Both the position numbers and the translations under genes were made by a program. Below are positions 35,199 to 45,746 of a stretch of 64,000 nt of DNA, piece after piece. Position 1 is the first letter of the stretch. Every line of letters starts with the position of its first letter. Origin of the DNA: Amaranthus tricolor (taxonomy: Eukaryota; Streptophyta; Magnoliopsida; Caryophyllales; Amaranthaceae); NCBI RefSeq assembly GCF_026212465.1, contig NC_080058.1, positions 3,621,001 to 3,685,000 on the forward strand, written 5' to 3'. Under the pieces are notes generated by a model that ran no database searches, was not told the origin of the DNA, and saw only the letters and a program-made list of their open reading frames with translations.

Positions 35199-37331
35199 AT
35201 GGCTAAAACTCACAGAAAAATAAGCTTATTTTCCATTCTAGTTTTTCTACTTGTAACGTTGTGTTATGGTGACATAAATCAAGATAAACAAGAGTGTGCA
35301 AGTCAATTAGTTGGGCTTGCAACTTGTCTCCCTTATGTTAGTGGTCAGGCCAAAGCTCCTACACCAGATTGTTGCGCTGGTTTCAAACAAGTTCTTAAAG
35401 AGAGCAGGAAATGTGTTTGTATTCTGGTTAAGGATCGTGATGATCCTAGCCTTGGCTTGAAGATCAATGCTACCTTAGCTCTTACTCTCCCTGCAACTTG
35501 TCATTCACCTGCTAGCGTTAATGATTGCCCAGGTAACAACTCCCAAATTCATGGTTATGGCTTCTTTTTTTCTATTTTAGCATTTTTTTTCATATCTTAG
35601 CTCGATTTACTGCTCATATGGTTTTTTTTACGAGAAAAGTTAGTTTTTATTCATTAAGAGACCTACTCCATATGTTTTGGAAAGCCTGTAATAAAGAATA
35701 ATCCCCTTAAAGAGAATTTTGATAAAATATTTTGTTGAGCAGAGGATAATAAGACTGTTTTTGTCTTTTTGATTGGATCATTTTGTATTTTCTGCACTAG
35801 GAATGGGAGGAGTCTTATTATGTCTTTCTGCAAATCTTGCTAACATCCAATATTAACAGCTGTGTTTGATATCTGAGTTCCAAATATTAAAATCTGATGT
35901 TTCACTATTTGTAGAAAGTCTAGGGATACATTCATGACCGGGGCGATTCTGAATAATAGCAAAAGGATGCACCGAACACTCGTTCCTATATGTGTATAGA
36001 ACTAACTTGGTGGTATTATATATTATATGTTATATACTTCAATATTAGTAGGATATTTAAATTTAATTAAAGGACTCGGCCACTCAGGTCATGTCCTAGA
36101 CACGTCGACCCTTAATTCCCCATGAATATCCTTGCTTATGAGAGCACTCCATCATCACCCTAGTGAAATTCCACCTAAATGAGGTTTGGAGAGTCGATAC
36201 ATGCAACCCGAAGTGCACCTATTTATATTTTTTTAGCTCCGATAAAATGGACATAAAATTTTTATTGTCAATGAGCATATACAAAATCATACAGATACAT
36301 TATAGAATGAAGCAATGTTTGATGCTTTGTTTTTGTGATCCAGCTCTTCTACACTTGGCACCCAATTCTCCAGAGGCTAAGGTGTTCACCGATGTTGCTA
36401 AAGCTCTTGCTCCAGCCAGCAGCACTACAGCCACTTCAACTGGTACATTACTTGTATACTCGTCTTGATTCCCCTCATTTGTTTAATTTGGCGAATATTT
36501 GCCGTAAAGAATTCTGTACACAAATATTGAGGTTTTTCAGAAAAGCATCATGGAAAAATAAATATGCAACCTTCTCAGTGTGATGGTTGGCCAAATAATC
36601 TCACACTTCCTTTTAGACTGCAAATATATTTTTGTTAATCTCTGGTGATTTATTACTATTATTATTACTCCAACTCGGAGATCTAGATCAATTTGGATAA
36701 GTTTTCGAGTATTAGATTCGGCTTGTTTACAAAAGATCATCTTTGTATCTTTGGTCCAAAATAAAGTACCACAAATTCTCATATGAGACAATCTCATGAT
36801 GAGACTACTTCTATTAGGTTGGTCCAATGTATATTTACTGTCTTAAAGTAATTACTTATAACAACTTTAAAGTGATCATTTACAATTTTAGAGTGATCAC
36901 TTAGAATTCATCTCATGGTGAAGCGGTCCCATACAAGAAGAGCTGATAAAGTATTGTGTCTAGTCTTCCGAAGTTAAGGATTTGAAATTTGTAGTTGTGA
37001 CTTTTAACTACAAATTTAGGAAATGAAAATTTTGGAAGTTCTCTCATTCTACCATAGTTCATACTTTGGAACATTGGTGAAATAATACTAAAGAACTAAC
37101 CCAACCAAAAGCTTTAAGCAGATGGTTGTAGCCCTAGATATGTTATATATTCTATCAGATATTGAGTCAGTGATGTTGTTCGCAGTTAAGCCTACTAGTG
37201 ACGGCGGAGGAGGAGGGGCCAGCGCGAAGGAAACTGCTGCGAAAAACAGTGCACCAGGCAAGAGAAGATTAATTGCTCAAATGCTTTATGGAGTCTTGCT
37301 TTGGTGTTTTGTTTCACACCTAGTATTTTAG
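35199..37331 (+). CDS. GPI-anchored non-specific lipid-transfer-like protein, 3 exons, 192 aa
   Basis: Exons 35199-35532, 36344-36442 and 37186-37331 join in phase 1 both times and end in TAG. A signal peptide covers about residues 1-24. The eight-cysteine lipid-transfer fold is complete: C33, C43, C58-C59, C72-x-C74, C101 and C110. The motif CPALLHLAPNSPEAKVF follows, as in the LTPG/YLS3-like group. A Ser/Thr/Ala/Gly-rich linker and a hydrophobic tail (about 172-192) fit a GPI attachment signal. An N-glycosylation site NAT is at about 90. The protein is expected at the outer face of the plasma membrane, binding lipids for cuticle or wall deposition, by family knowledge. If intron 1 is retained, the frame ends after 22 extra residues with another hydrophobic tail. 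It would be a client of the GPI pathway that PIGV serves, but the linkage is probably coincidental. Confidence 0.93.
36168..36240 (+). mobile_element. Truncated Au-like SINE in LTPG intron 1
   Basis: CACCTAAATGAGGTTTGGAG, AGTCGATACATGCAACC and GTGCACCTATTTAT match the head and tail words of the SINE family with the middle missing. Confidence 0.45.
36780..36945. mobile_element. MITE with GAGAC/GTCTC-type ends in LTPG intron 2
   Basis: The left end CATATGAGACAATCTCATGA pairs imperfectly with the complement of the right end (TGTATGGGACCGCTTCACCA followed by TGAGATGAA). The interior repeats AAAGTGATCA and AGAGTGATCA. A related fragment is at 17.97-18.11 kb. Confidence 0.55.
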
Positions 37332-37744
37332 CATGATCTAGTCTTTGCACTCATTATGTTGTGTCCCCCATGGGACTTGAAGATTTATCTTACTGTATTA
37401 TGTACTTAATCTTATGAATATGTCTTGTTTCCAAAAGGATCTGAGTTATAATAATTTATAGTCACAGCCTCACAACTCACGCACAGGTTACTAAAGTCTT
37501 AATCTTTTGTAAAAGAATACTACCATTTTATCTTTTGTTAGTTTTGAATCTTGATCAAGAAATGCTCTTGATTGTTTTAAGAGGCAAACAAGTAGCTTGT
37601 GATTCGATTCATGCCTTTTTAGAAGATGATAAGTTTTTCATTTCATATTTCACATAATACACAATATTACACATTCTGAGTTTCGAGTCCATTAGTAAAC
37701 TAGGCTCTATTAATGAATATGAGTTGTCTTTAATAGGAGTGTTA
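37332..37744. other. LTPG 3' flank
   Basis: It contains the 3' UTR of the lipid-transfer-like gene. No repeat or gene was recognised up to the foldback element. Confidence 0.5.
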
Positions 37745-37752
37745 ATTTGGTG

Positions 37753-38219
37753 TGACAATTTGAAATAGATAAGATTATTTATCAAAAAAAGGCACATAAT
37801 AAGACACGGATGAACTTATTTTCATTTATAAGCGCCTCTATCCTCAGAGCTCAGGTTCAATTCAGTTCGCAGTTAGTAACCGCGAACAAAGAGAGACTGG
37901 TCAAAAAAAGTCAAAAGCTTTGTTTCCACTTACTAACTGCGAACAGAAGAGACCTGGTCAAACAGGATTAACCATTTGTTTGCAGTAGTAAGTGGGAACA
38001 GGTTTTTGGTCAAAAAAAGTCAACAGTCTGTTTGCACTTACTAACTGCGAACAACCCCTTGGGTTTTTTTGGATCACAACACTTGTTTGCATTTAGTAAG
38101 TGCAAACAGCTTTATATTCTCAAGTTTGGGAATTAGGCGCTTATAAATGAAAATAAATTCATATGTATCTTATTGTGTGCTTTTTTTTTAATAAATAATC
38201 TTATTTATTTCAAATGTTC
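37753..38219. mobile_element. Foldback MITE, about 467 bp, with 8-bp target duplication
   Basis: ATTTGGTG occurs at 37745-37752 and again at 38220-38227. The ends are long inverted repeats: left TGACAATTTGAAATAGATAA, right (complement) TGAACATTTGAAATAAATAA. Both continue through GATTATTTAT, a poly-A patch and GGCGCTTATAAATGAAAATAA. An 8-bp (or 9-bp with one mismatch) duplication could fit hAT or Mutator; the ends do not decide. The centre is the palindrome array listed separately. A truncated relative is at 2.2-2.4 kb. Confidence 0.8.
37865..38107. repeat. Array of five ~23-bp palindromes at ~55-bp period
   Basis: Units start at 37865, 37922, 37978, 38030 and 38085. Each has outer half-sites like GTTTGC or GTTCGC and GCGAAC or GCAAAC around a core like TTAGTAAC or TTACTAAC. 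Spacers of about 30 bp share GGTCAAAAAAAGTCAA in units 1 and 3. It is a diverged tandem repeat whose unit contains a hairpin. Confidence 0.85.
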
Positions 38220-38227
38220 ATTTGGTG

Positions 38228-39049
38228 TCAAGTTGCTTTGTTTGGGGCCCTTTCGTTTTGGGTTAATTTCACAAGTAATATTTAATTCCAGTCCAAATTA
38301 AGTATTAACAAGAGTTGTTTGTTTTTGACGCAATTGGTCTAAATCAGATTGTGATTCAACTCAAAAGAAAACCCTAGTGAAAGTGCTAACCTAATTCAGA
38401 CGCTCGACTCTCGGTCGTTAAGATAATTCCAAAGGCTTCCCTTTGAATGTCTTGTACAAACCAAGCTTAGAGTATTGGTATTGCATTTATGTTATTGTCA
38501 GCCATTGATGAGGATGAGGTATGGGAGTAACTAAATGCGAGTGGTGGGCCTTGGTCTAGCTGCTAACCCAACAAGTCGATCCAACTCCTACCAGTCATCT
38601 CATTCTCATTATAAATACAAATTTAATTAATGTCTCTATTCACCAAATCTAGTATGCCTAACATAATGTGCTTATAACTTTTCAAACAAATGGAATAATT
38701 TAATCCTACCAATTATCTAATTATTGAATATGTTGAAGTAATAGTTTTTGATGTGTTATGTAGCAAAAACAAAAAGATCAAAAAAGTACTTTTTAGCGAT
38801 TAATTTCACCAACAATAGGGCATGTTATGAATAATTTTCTTTTCATATTGTCCTCTTTTCTTTACATTTTTTGTTGGAGGGTTGAGTGAATGGGGAGCAA
38901 AGATCTATAATTTTTAAGCGAAATATTAGATAAAAAATCTATTTATGTGCAATCTGAGTACTAAGAAAAAAGGCAAATTAAAACAAATAAATTAGGTTTG
39001 CTACCTAGTTGAATTGTCCTATAAAGAGCTGTAATTCCAATATAACAAA
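38228..39049. other. Non-coding, nothing recognised
   Basis: Short frames only. Around 38330-38520 the GC content is slightly higher, but no motif was seen. Confidence 0.45.
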
Positions 39050-39195
39050 TATATATATATATATATACTAATTTTTATATAGAGCCGAGGGATTTTTTGG
39101 CGGCGCTCTCCTTATAGTTATGAGTTTTCGCCTTCTTTTCCTTCCCAGATCTTGATCATAGTTTTCTATTGATGAAGTACACTGAGTACAATGAT
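39050..39195 (+). repeat. Short AT tract and LINE/SINE-like tail
   Basis: An (AT) run of about 20 bp is followed by GGCGGCGCTCTCC and a C/T-rich stretch ending GTACACTGAGTACAATGATG, similar to the tail at 30.34 kb. Confidence 0.4.
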
Positions 39196-39362
39196 GATGA
39201 TATACTAATTTTTATAAATCTTACATGTGACATAACTAATATTATATTCGATATATACAGAAGAATTAAATAAAATATCACATGGTAATATTTCAAATGT
39301 ACTCAACAAATGAAGCCAAGAAAGTACTATATTTTGAACTTTGTGGAGAATATAAAACATTT

Positions 39363-39615
39363 AGGGAGTGTTTGGTAAAATAGTTTTGTGAGAAATTTTA
39401 GCTTATCTTGACAAAAATAGAGAGTTGGGTGGTCAAACCAACAAAAGGTAGTGTTTAGTAAATTACTTGGTTGAAATAGTTTATGTTATCATAAGCTATT
39501 TTTGAATAAGTCGGTCTTAATAGTGGGTTCAAAATCAATTGATCAAATTAGTTAATAAAATTAGTTATTTGAATCAACTGCTGCAATCAACTACCAACAG
39601 CCAACTATCACCTAG
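39363..39615 (+). mobile_element. MITE-like repeat (same family as 3.84 kb)
   Basis: It starts GGGAGTGTTTGGTAAAATAG. It contains GACAAAAATAGAGAGTTGGG and ends in AT-rich sequence with CCAACTATCACC. The shared start with the 3.84-4.05 kb copy supports mobility. Confidence 0.5.
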
Positions 39616-39760
39616 TATTTTAGAGATGTTCAAAATCAGCCCGAATTAATAGAGCCACTTAGCCACTACCTGTATTCAAACCGGTAAAATATATTTGAAA
39701 ATTAGATCCATCTCGAATCAGAAGCTAACCAAAACCGAAAGTGAATCAATTTCAATAAGG

Positions 39761-41447
39761 AGGGCTGGCAAAAGCTGACCCGACCTGCTAACCTGATCTG
39801 AAACCGACCCGAAATTAGCGGGTTTGGGTTTAGATTTTTGACCCAATTAATTAAATGGGTCAACCTGACCTGATCTGTTTATTAAATGGGTTAGGTTCAG
39901 GTTGAATATTTAAACCCGAAAAAAACCTGTTTAACCCATTTATTAAATGGGTCAATCAGGTCAGGTCGACCCACATTTAACCCATTTAATAATCCATTGA
40001 AATTTTTTTAAATAAAGAGTAAAGAGTAAAGACAAAGACTGAAAGCAAAGACATAAACCGGTAAACCCTAAACATTTGCCAATTTGCGTCTCCACTTGTT
40101 CTGTTCGTCACTTCCTCTTCTCCTTCCTCTTCTCTCTTTTGTGCGATTCTGCGACCTACCGCCGGCTGCCTATACCTTTAGACCTTCTCCTTCCTCTTCT
40201 CTCCGGCAGCTTCTTCTCTTCTCCTTCATCTTCTCTGCGGCACCAAGGTAAGTATTATTAACACTTAAAAGTGCGATTTTTCTGTTTTTTTATTGATTTT
40301 ATTTTTTTAGATTTGAATTGTGTTCGATTTTTTTGTGTTTGATTTTGATGTTCATTGCTGATTGCTGGAAATGATTTTCTCTCTTTAATTCTTCATAATG
40401 ATTTGGTTCGTGTTTGTGTTATTTAGGGTTCGATTTTTTCGAATTTGTTGGGGTTTCATTTTTACTAAACTGGTAATTTGCTTCTTGTTTTTTATTTCAT
40501 TTTTCTGTTTCATTTTTATCGATTTTTTTGATTTTTCTGTTTGTGTTATGTTTACTCCATTTTTCTTTATGTTTTGCAAGATTCATATTTTCTGTTTCAT
40601 TTTCTGGGCTTGTTGCTTCATTGATTTTTATTTTACTATAATCTTTGTGTAATCTGTGTTAATACTGTGTTGATTTTGATTTTGTTTTACTAAACTGGTA
40701 ATATTTTCTGTTTTGATTTTGATTTTACTCTATCCATTTTTCTTTATTTACTCCATTTTTTGGTTTTCTGACCCAATTTTGATTTTGATGTGTAATTTAC
40801 TGGTATATCAAAAACCCTAAAAATCTAAAACCTAAAAACTGCGGCGCCTTCCTCAAATCCTCTCCACTCTCCAGTCTCCTGCTTGCTGCTTCTCTGTGCG
40901 ACTTCGGAGTGCGCCTTCTCCTTCCTCTTCTCTGTGGCGGCACCAAGGTAAGAATTATTGATTTATTTCTTTGTTTCCCATTTTTCTGATTTTTTTTTTG
41001 ATCGATTTTTTCTAATTTGGATTGTGTTTGATTTTTCTGATTTTTCAGTTCAATCTTCCTGATCTTCAATTCAAGCTTGTACTGTGTTCGATTTTCAACT
41101 CCATTAATGGATGAAAGTATGTTATACTGTGTTCCATTAATGGATGAAGCTTGTAATGTTTTACAGTGTTAGCAATAAATTAGTTTTTATATTGTAATTT
41201 TGTAATATTGTAATTTTTGGGTCAAATGGGTCAAATGACCTGAAATATATGAGTTCAATGACCTGAAAAAAAAAAAGCAGGTTAAATGGGTCATTAGCAG
41301 GTTGACCCGACCTGCAACAGATCAGGTCGGGGTTTCAATTTTTGACCCATTTAATTAAATGGGTCAGTTTCAGGTCAAGGGTCTATTGACCCATTTATAT
41401 ATGACCCGAACCTGAAAACGACCCAACCCGACCTGTTTGACACCCCT
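39761..41447. mobile_element. Non-autonomous hAT-like element, about 1.7 kb
   Basis: The left end AGGGCTGGCAAAAGC and the complement of the right end AAGGGGTGTCAAACAGG resemble plant hAT termini (CAGGGGTGTCAA type). Both subterminal regions are crowded with CCCGACCTG, GACCTGATCTG and AAATGGGTCAA words. No transposase is present. Inside, two related C/T-rich leader-like segments (about 40040-40247 and 40800-40948) each contain TTCTCCTTCCTCTTCTCT and end in GGCACCAAG/GTAAG, a strong splice-donor context. These look like duplicated 5' leader exons of a lost transposase gene. An 8-bp target duplication is not clear (CAATAAGG versus TAATATCC). Confidence 0.6.
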
Positions 41448-43239
41448 TAATATCCAAACTCAAATCAAAGTGACATTAATCCAATGATTGAAACGTGCCT
41501 TCCTAAAGTGAACACAAACCGAGCCAATCAATTATCCAAAATTAACTTCTGTATTGATTAACCCATAAAGAAATAAGAATTCAACGACAATACATAAATC
41601 AACACTGGACAAACACTAATTGTTAACAATTTTTACAAATCGCAACAATTTTTCACTTCAATTAAATTTGGATGATAGTATGTATGAGTCAGTATGACAC
41701 ATAAAATAAATCATCATGGACTATAATCTAGAGTTATGTTTTACGAATCTATAACGAGGATAGTGACACTAGCTAATATTTCATAATATTACAAACTAAA
41801 ATTGATCTAATTGAACTCTACATGAACCTGAGAGATTCAACAGTATTGAAATTGACCCCAAAAAATACATTTATCAATCATAATCGATTTCATCCAAATC
41901 GTAGTCAATCCATAATCAAATTATATTCGAATTGAATTAAGTCGCTAATCGACTTGAAACACATCTAACACGTCATATACCTAATTAAACCCAACATCAA
42001 CTCATCTAAATCTTATAAAATCCGTTTTATGAATGATTTTTACTTAGCTCACCCTAAAAAAATATTAACACTAACATAATTTATAACTTAATAATATCCG
42101 AATTGAACATAACTAAAACTGAATCAATTCGAATTTCATCGGAGCTCATTTTTACCTATCTACCCCATTTATACACCTCTAAGTAATTGTCAAACAATTC
42201 AGAATACTCATTCATTTTTAGTAAAAATAGTACCAAAAGAGAGGCTAGGTATTAGCATCCTTTCTATTATTTTTCTCTATTACTCATTTTATGATTTTGA
42301 CACTTATTTTAAAATAAAAATTAAATGTCAAAATTTCTCTTATTAGAACTCTATCAAACAATAATAGTCATTAGATAAAGTAATGGACGCTTCATTACAT
42401 TTTAAGTAATGAAAAGGATCTAACTCTATGGCTAGTGGGTATTGTATTTGATTTGACTATTATTTTTGGACTATTTATATTGGTTAAAAGGATCTCGTGC
42501 GCCTCGAGAGAGGTTAAACATAAGGTATTGTGTGTCTTAAAAATTATACACTTTTTGTTTTAGTATATTTTTAAAATTTTATAATATTTTTATTTTATTT
42601 TTAAATAGTGTTATTATTTTGTAATTCTTATAAATAAACTCCCTTCAATTCCCTAGTATTGTTCCATTTGCTTATTAAATACTTCATTATTCATTTCTTA
42701 CTTTTAATTTGTATTTTATTATTAATCTATAAGTTAAAACATAGTTAAGTGGAATCTTATTTGATTTTTCTCAAGACAACAATTATTCATATTAATTTTT
42801 CATAATTTTTAATTATGCACAATTAGAAATATTAAGGATTAAATAAGTGCATTGGATATTGCATAAAGTAAATGGGACATTATTAGTGAATTAAAGGAAG
42901 TATCTTCTTTCATTTTCTTTTATTTTTAATTTTATGTATATCATTTAGTAATTCCTACTAATTTTTTCATATTTGTATCAATCGTGAGTATCGCAATTTC
43001 TTAAAAATATACATAGTATTTCTAAAATACTTATTTTTGTTCCTAAAAAAATTGTTACATTATTTATTTTAGTCAAGGCTCTATCACTTTTTTAAAGTCT
43101 TATCCGCACATTTTCTTTCACTTTTAATTTACTCGCATAATTTAATACAATGGTAATTGGCATGTTGCGGTCTTGAGTTGTTCAAAACAAAATTGACAAT
43201 TCGATATTTGACAAATCTCTTACTAAAATGACATCTTTG
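41448..43239. other. AT-rich, no gene recognised
   Basis: Composition is low in GC, with many short A/T runs and no coding-like frame longer than about 60 codons. Confidence 0.55.
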
Positions 43240-43248
43240 ATTTTTTAA

Positions 43249-43713
43249 GTGAAATTCCACGTGGTAGCATCGAATTTTCATGAAACGCCAGTGGTAGCAC
43301 TTTTGTAAAAATTTTCCACATGGTAGCATCCAGTTTATGCCTTATCTAACTGTCGTAGCATTTTCCGTTAAATTCTTGTCAATTTCCGTTTAATTCACCA
43401 TTTTGACGTTTCTACCCTATTTAAGTTTTGGTTATTGTCTTTGTAATTTGCCAAAAAAACATTTGAGAGCGTTGATGAATTAAACGTCAAAATGGTGAAT
43501 TAAACATCCGAGAGCATAAAAAGGGTTTAGCGCAAAAAATATAAAGACAACAACAGTAAGGATAAAAACGTCAAAATGACAATTAAACAAAATTTGATAA
43601 GAAATTAACAAAAAATACAATTAAATAAGGCATAAACTAAATGTTATGACATGAAAAAATATTACAAAAATTGCAGTTTCATAAAAGTTAAATCTTAGGA
43701 CGTGAAATTTCCA
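43249..43713. mobile_element. Mutator-type MITE, about 465 bp, second family member
   Basis: The left end GTGAAATTCCACGTGG pairs with the complement of the right end TGGAAATTTCACGTCC. Pairing continues through TTTATGCCTTAT, GTTAATTTC-type and CATTTTGACGTTT blocks. Flanks ATTTTTTAA (43240-43248) and TTTCTTTAA (43714-43722) match at 7 of 9 positions, consistent with an old 9-bp duplication. The terminal word AAATTCCACxTGGTA is shared with the 23.9 kb element. It ends about 170 bp upstream of the DUF538 start codon. Confidence 0.8.
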
Positions 43714-43893
43714 TTTCTTTAACCGACGTTAATGTTATTGTCTTTTAATTCAACTTTTAAGATTTTTCTTCTTTCTTTAAAATTACTCGTTCCTCCATTT
43801 ATTCTTTCTTTATCTTCAAATCACTTCCAGATTTCAACTACTCGTTCTCAGACTCTTCTTCATCGCTCAACGAAACCTTCAATTTCATCATCA

Positions 43894-44467
43894 ATGGCTT
43901 CCACAAAACCCTACCTCACCCTTTTCTCCCTCTTCTTCTTCATCCTTTCCCTTTCAGCAACTCTCTGTTCCTCTGAATCTCCTTCTACTCCTTCCGTCTT
44001 TGATATTCTCCCTCAATTTGGTCTCCCTAAAGGTCTTTTGCCTGATTGCGTCAAGGACTACAGTTTCTCTCCCGATGATGGCAGATTCGTTGTTGACCTT
44101 GAGCATACTTGCTATATTCAGTTTGATTACTTGGTTTACTACGAAAAACGTATCACTGGAACTCTAAAAGTTGGCTCTATCACTGATTTGAAAGGGATTC
44201 AAGTCAAACGGTTTTTAATATGGTTTGATGTTGATGAAATTAGGGTTGATTTACCTCCTTCTGATTCAATTTACTTTCAGGTTGGTATTATTAATAAGAA
44301 GCTCAGTGTTGATCAGTTTCAAACCATTCATACTTGTCGCTCTGGACTTTCCACTTCGAGCGGCGACATTCGTGCTTGGAAGCAGATTTTTGAGGTAATC
44401 GTAGTGTAATCTTAATTTTTAATTGATCACTGATTTACGAATTTTTGTTAGGGATTCAAATTTTCTG

Positions 44468-44545
<78 letters not shown>

Positions 44546-45746
44546 TCCTTACTAGAATATATAAATGAGATATCAAGCTTTCAAAAAGATGGACAAGAAA
44601 TCTCCTATTTACAAAATTTCATCTTTTTTCCCATAAACTTTTATATTTAATGAGTCATATTTGATTTTGAGGAATCCTATTTTTGAAATTGTCAATTATA
44701 AAATCTATTTCATATTGTCTTGATGGTGTAGTCTAAATTTGTTAGAGAGACTTTGATCTTGTTGTCTTGAATTGAACTTGGACATTTTTGATAGTAACCA
44801 ATGGCTATTGGAAACATGTCTTCTTCTGTTAGTCTTTATTTTGTTCATATTCTGGAGTTATGTGTTAGCATTTGGTAATGCAATCTGGCCTTTTGTGGTA
44901 CTTTCTGCATGGAATGCTTTCAGTATTGGATTATGTGTTCATATGAGTATTATTTGAGGTGGCGTCTTTTCAATATCATCATAGGAAGATTTGTTTTGTG
45001 GTTTGGGTATAATGTTACCAAAAACCTACCAACCTAGAGCCAGATCCATGCTGTTTTATTATATGTTGCCACAATTGCCCAATCATGATAGGATCAATGC
45101 CTTTTAAAGAAGTATTGTTTCAGTAAATGTTCATTGCATCCAAAACAATTCTTTTATGTGGTATAGCAAATCTTCTCTAATGTGTTGCAGTAGAGTCTGT
45201 GTTCATCCTCGGTAAATTGTTAGTTTCACGAGTTTGAACTTAAAGAATTTTAATTAGAATATAATCACTCAAAAGTTTTATATATATGGTGTGTACTGTG
45301 TAGCTGTGTTAAGTCTCATTTTTGCTCAGATTATGGAAGATGTTAAATGGTATTGAGGTTGGCTATGTGTGCTATCTTTAATATTTGCATAGCAATGTTC
45401 CTATGAACATGTATTTCGGAGTAAAAAGACGGACTGATGCTTATACAGAAAACAAAGTTATCCTATCGAGATCAAAATTCATCTCATTTTTAAATAGCAA
45501 GAGCGAAGATATTCCTATATTTGCATGCAGACCCGCTTAATCATATCCTCTCTGATACAAATGCTGAAACAATTGTATTAATGTTAATTTTAGAACTTGA
45601 TCAGCAGTTACTTCACCTTAGTTTTGTACTAATCACAGATGTTGGGTTTTGCTTGTAATTTTCATTCCCCTGATCTGCCTGTTTTACTTGATATGCAGCT
45701 TCCAGCTCCAGTCGACCAAGAAATCTCAATGCTGCTTACAGAGTAG
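43894..45746 (+). CDS. DUF538 family secreted protein, 2 exons, 182 aa
   Basis: Exons 43894-44394 and 45699-45746 join in phase 0 and end in TAG. A signal peptide covers about residues 1-29 (MASTKPYLTLFSLFFFILSL start). The DUF538 fold follows: VFDILPQFGLPKGLLPD, a Cys in the LPDCV turn, paired beta strands with LEHTCYIQFDYLVYYEK, LKGIQVKRFLIWF and VDEIRVDLPPSDSIYFQVG. The short second exon encodes LPAPVDQEISMLLTE. An in-frame ATG at 43732 would add 54 residues, but MASTKPY gives a normal signal peptide and is preferred. Function is not established; some members have been linked to stress or to a lipid-binding-like fold. The 1.3 kb intron carries an AT microsatellite. Confidence 0.92.
44469..44543. 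repeat. (AT)n microsatellite in DUF538 intron
   Basis: About 37 uninterrupted TA units. Confidence 0.97.

Noticed and set aside
37865..38107. CRISPR-like array of palindromic repeats
   Set aside because: The spacers are related to each other, the array lies inside an element with terminal inverted repeats, and the DNA is plant nuclear. It is a diverged tandem repeat.
40398..40652. 84-codon Phe/Ile-rich ORF
   Set aside because: A T-rich intron-like stretch inside the hAT-like element; composition only.
43732..43893. Upstream ATG extending the DUF538 protein by 54 residues
   Set aside because: The extension is a compositional T/C-rich translation, and the internal MASTKPY start gives a normal signal peptide.
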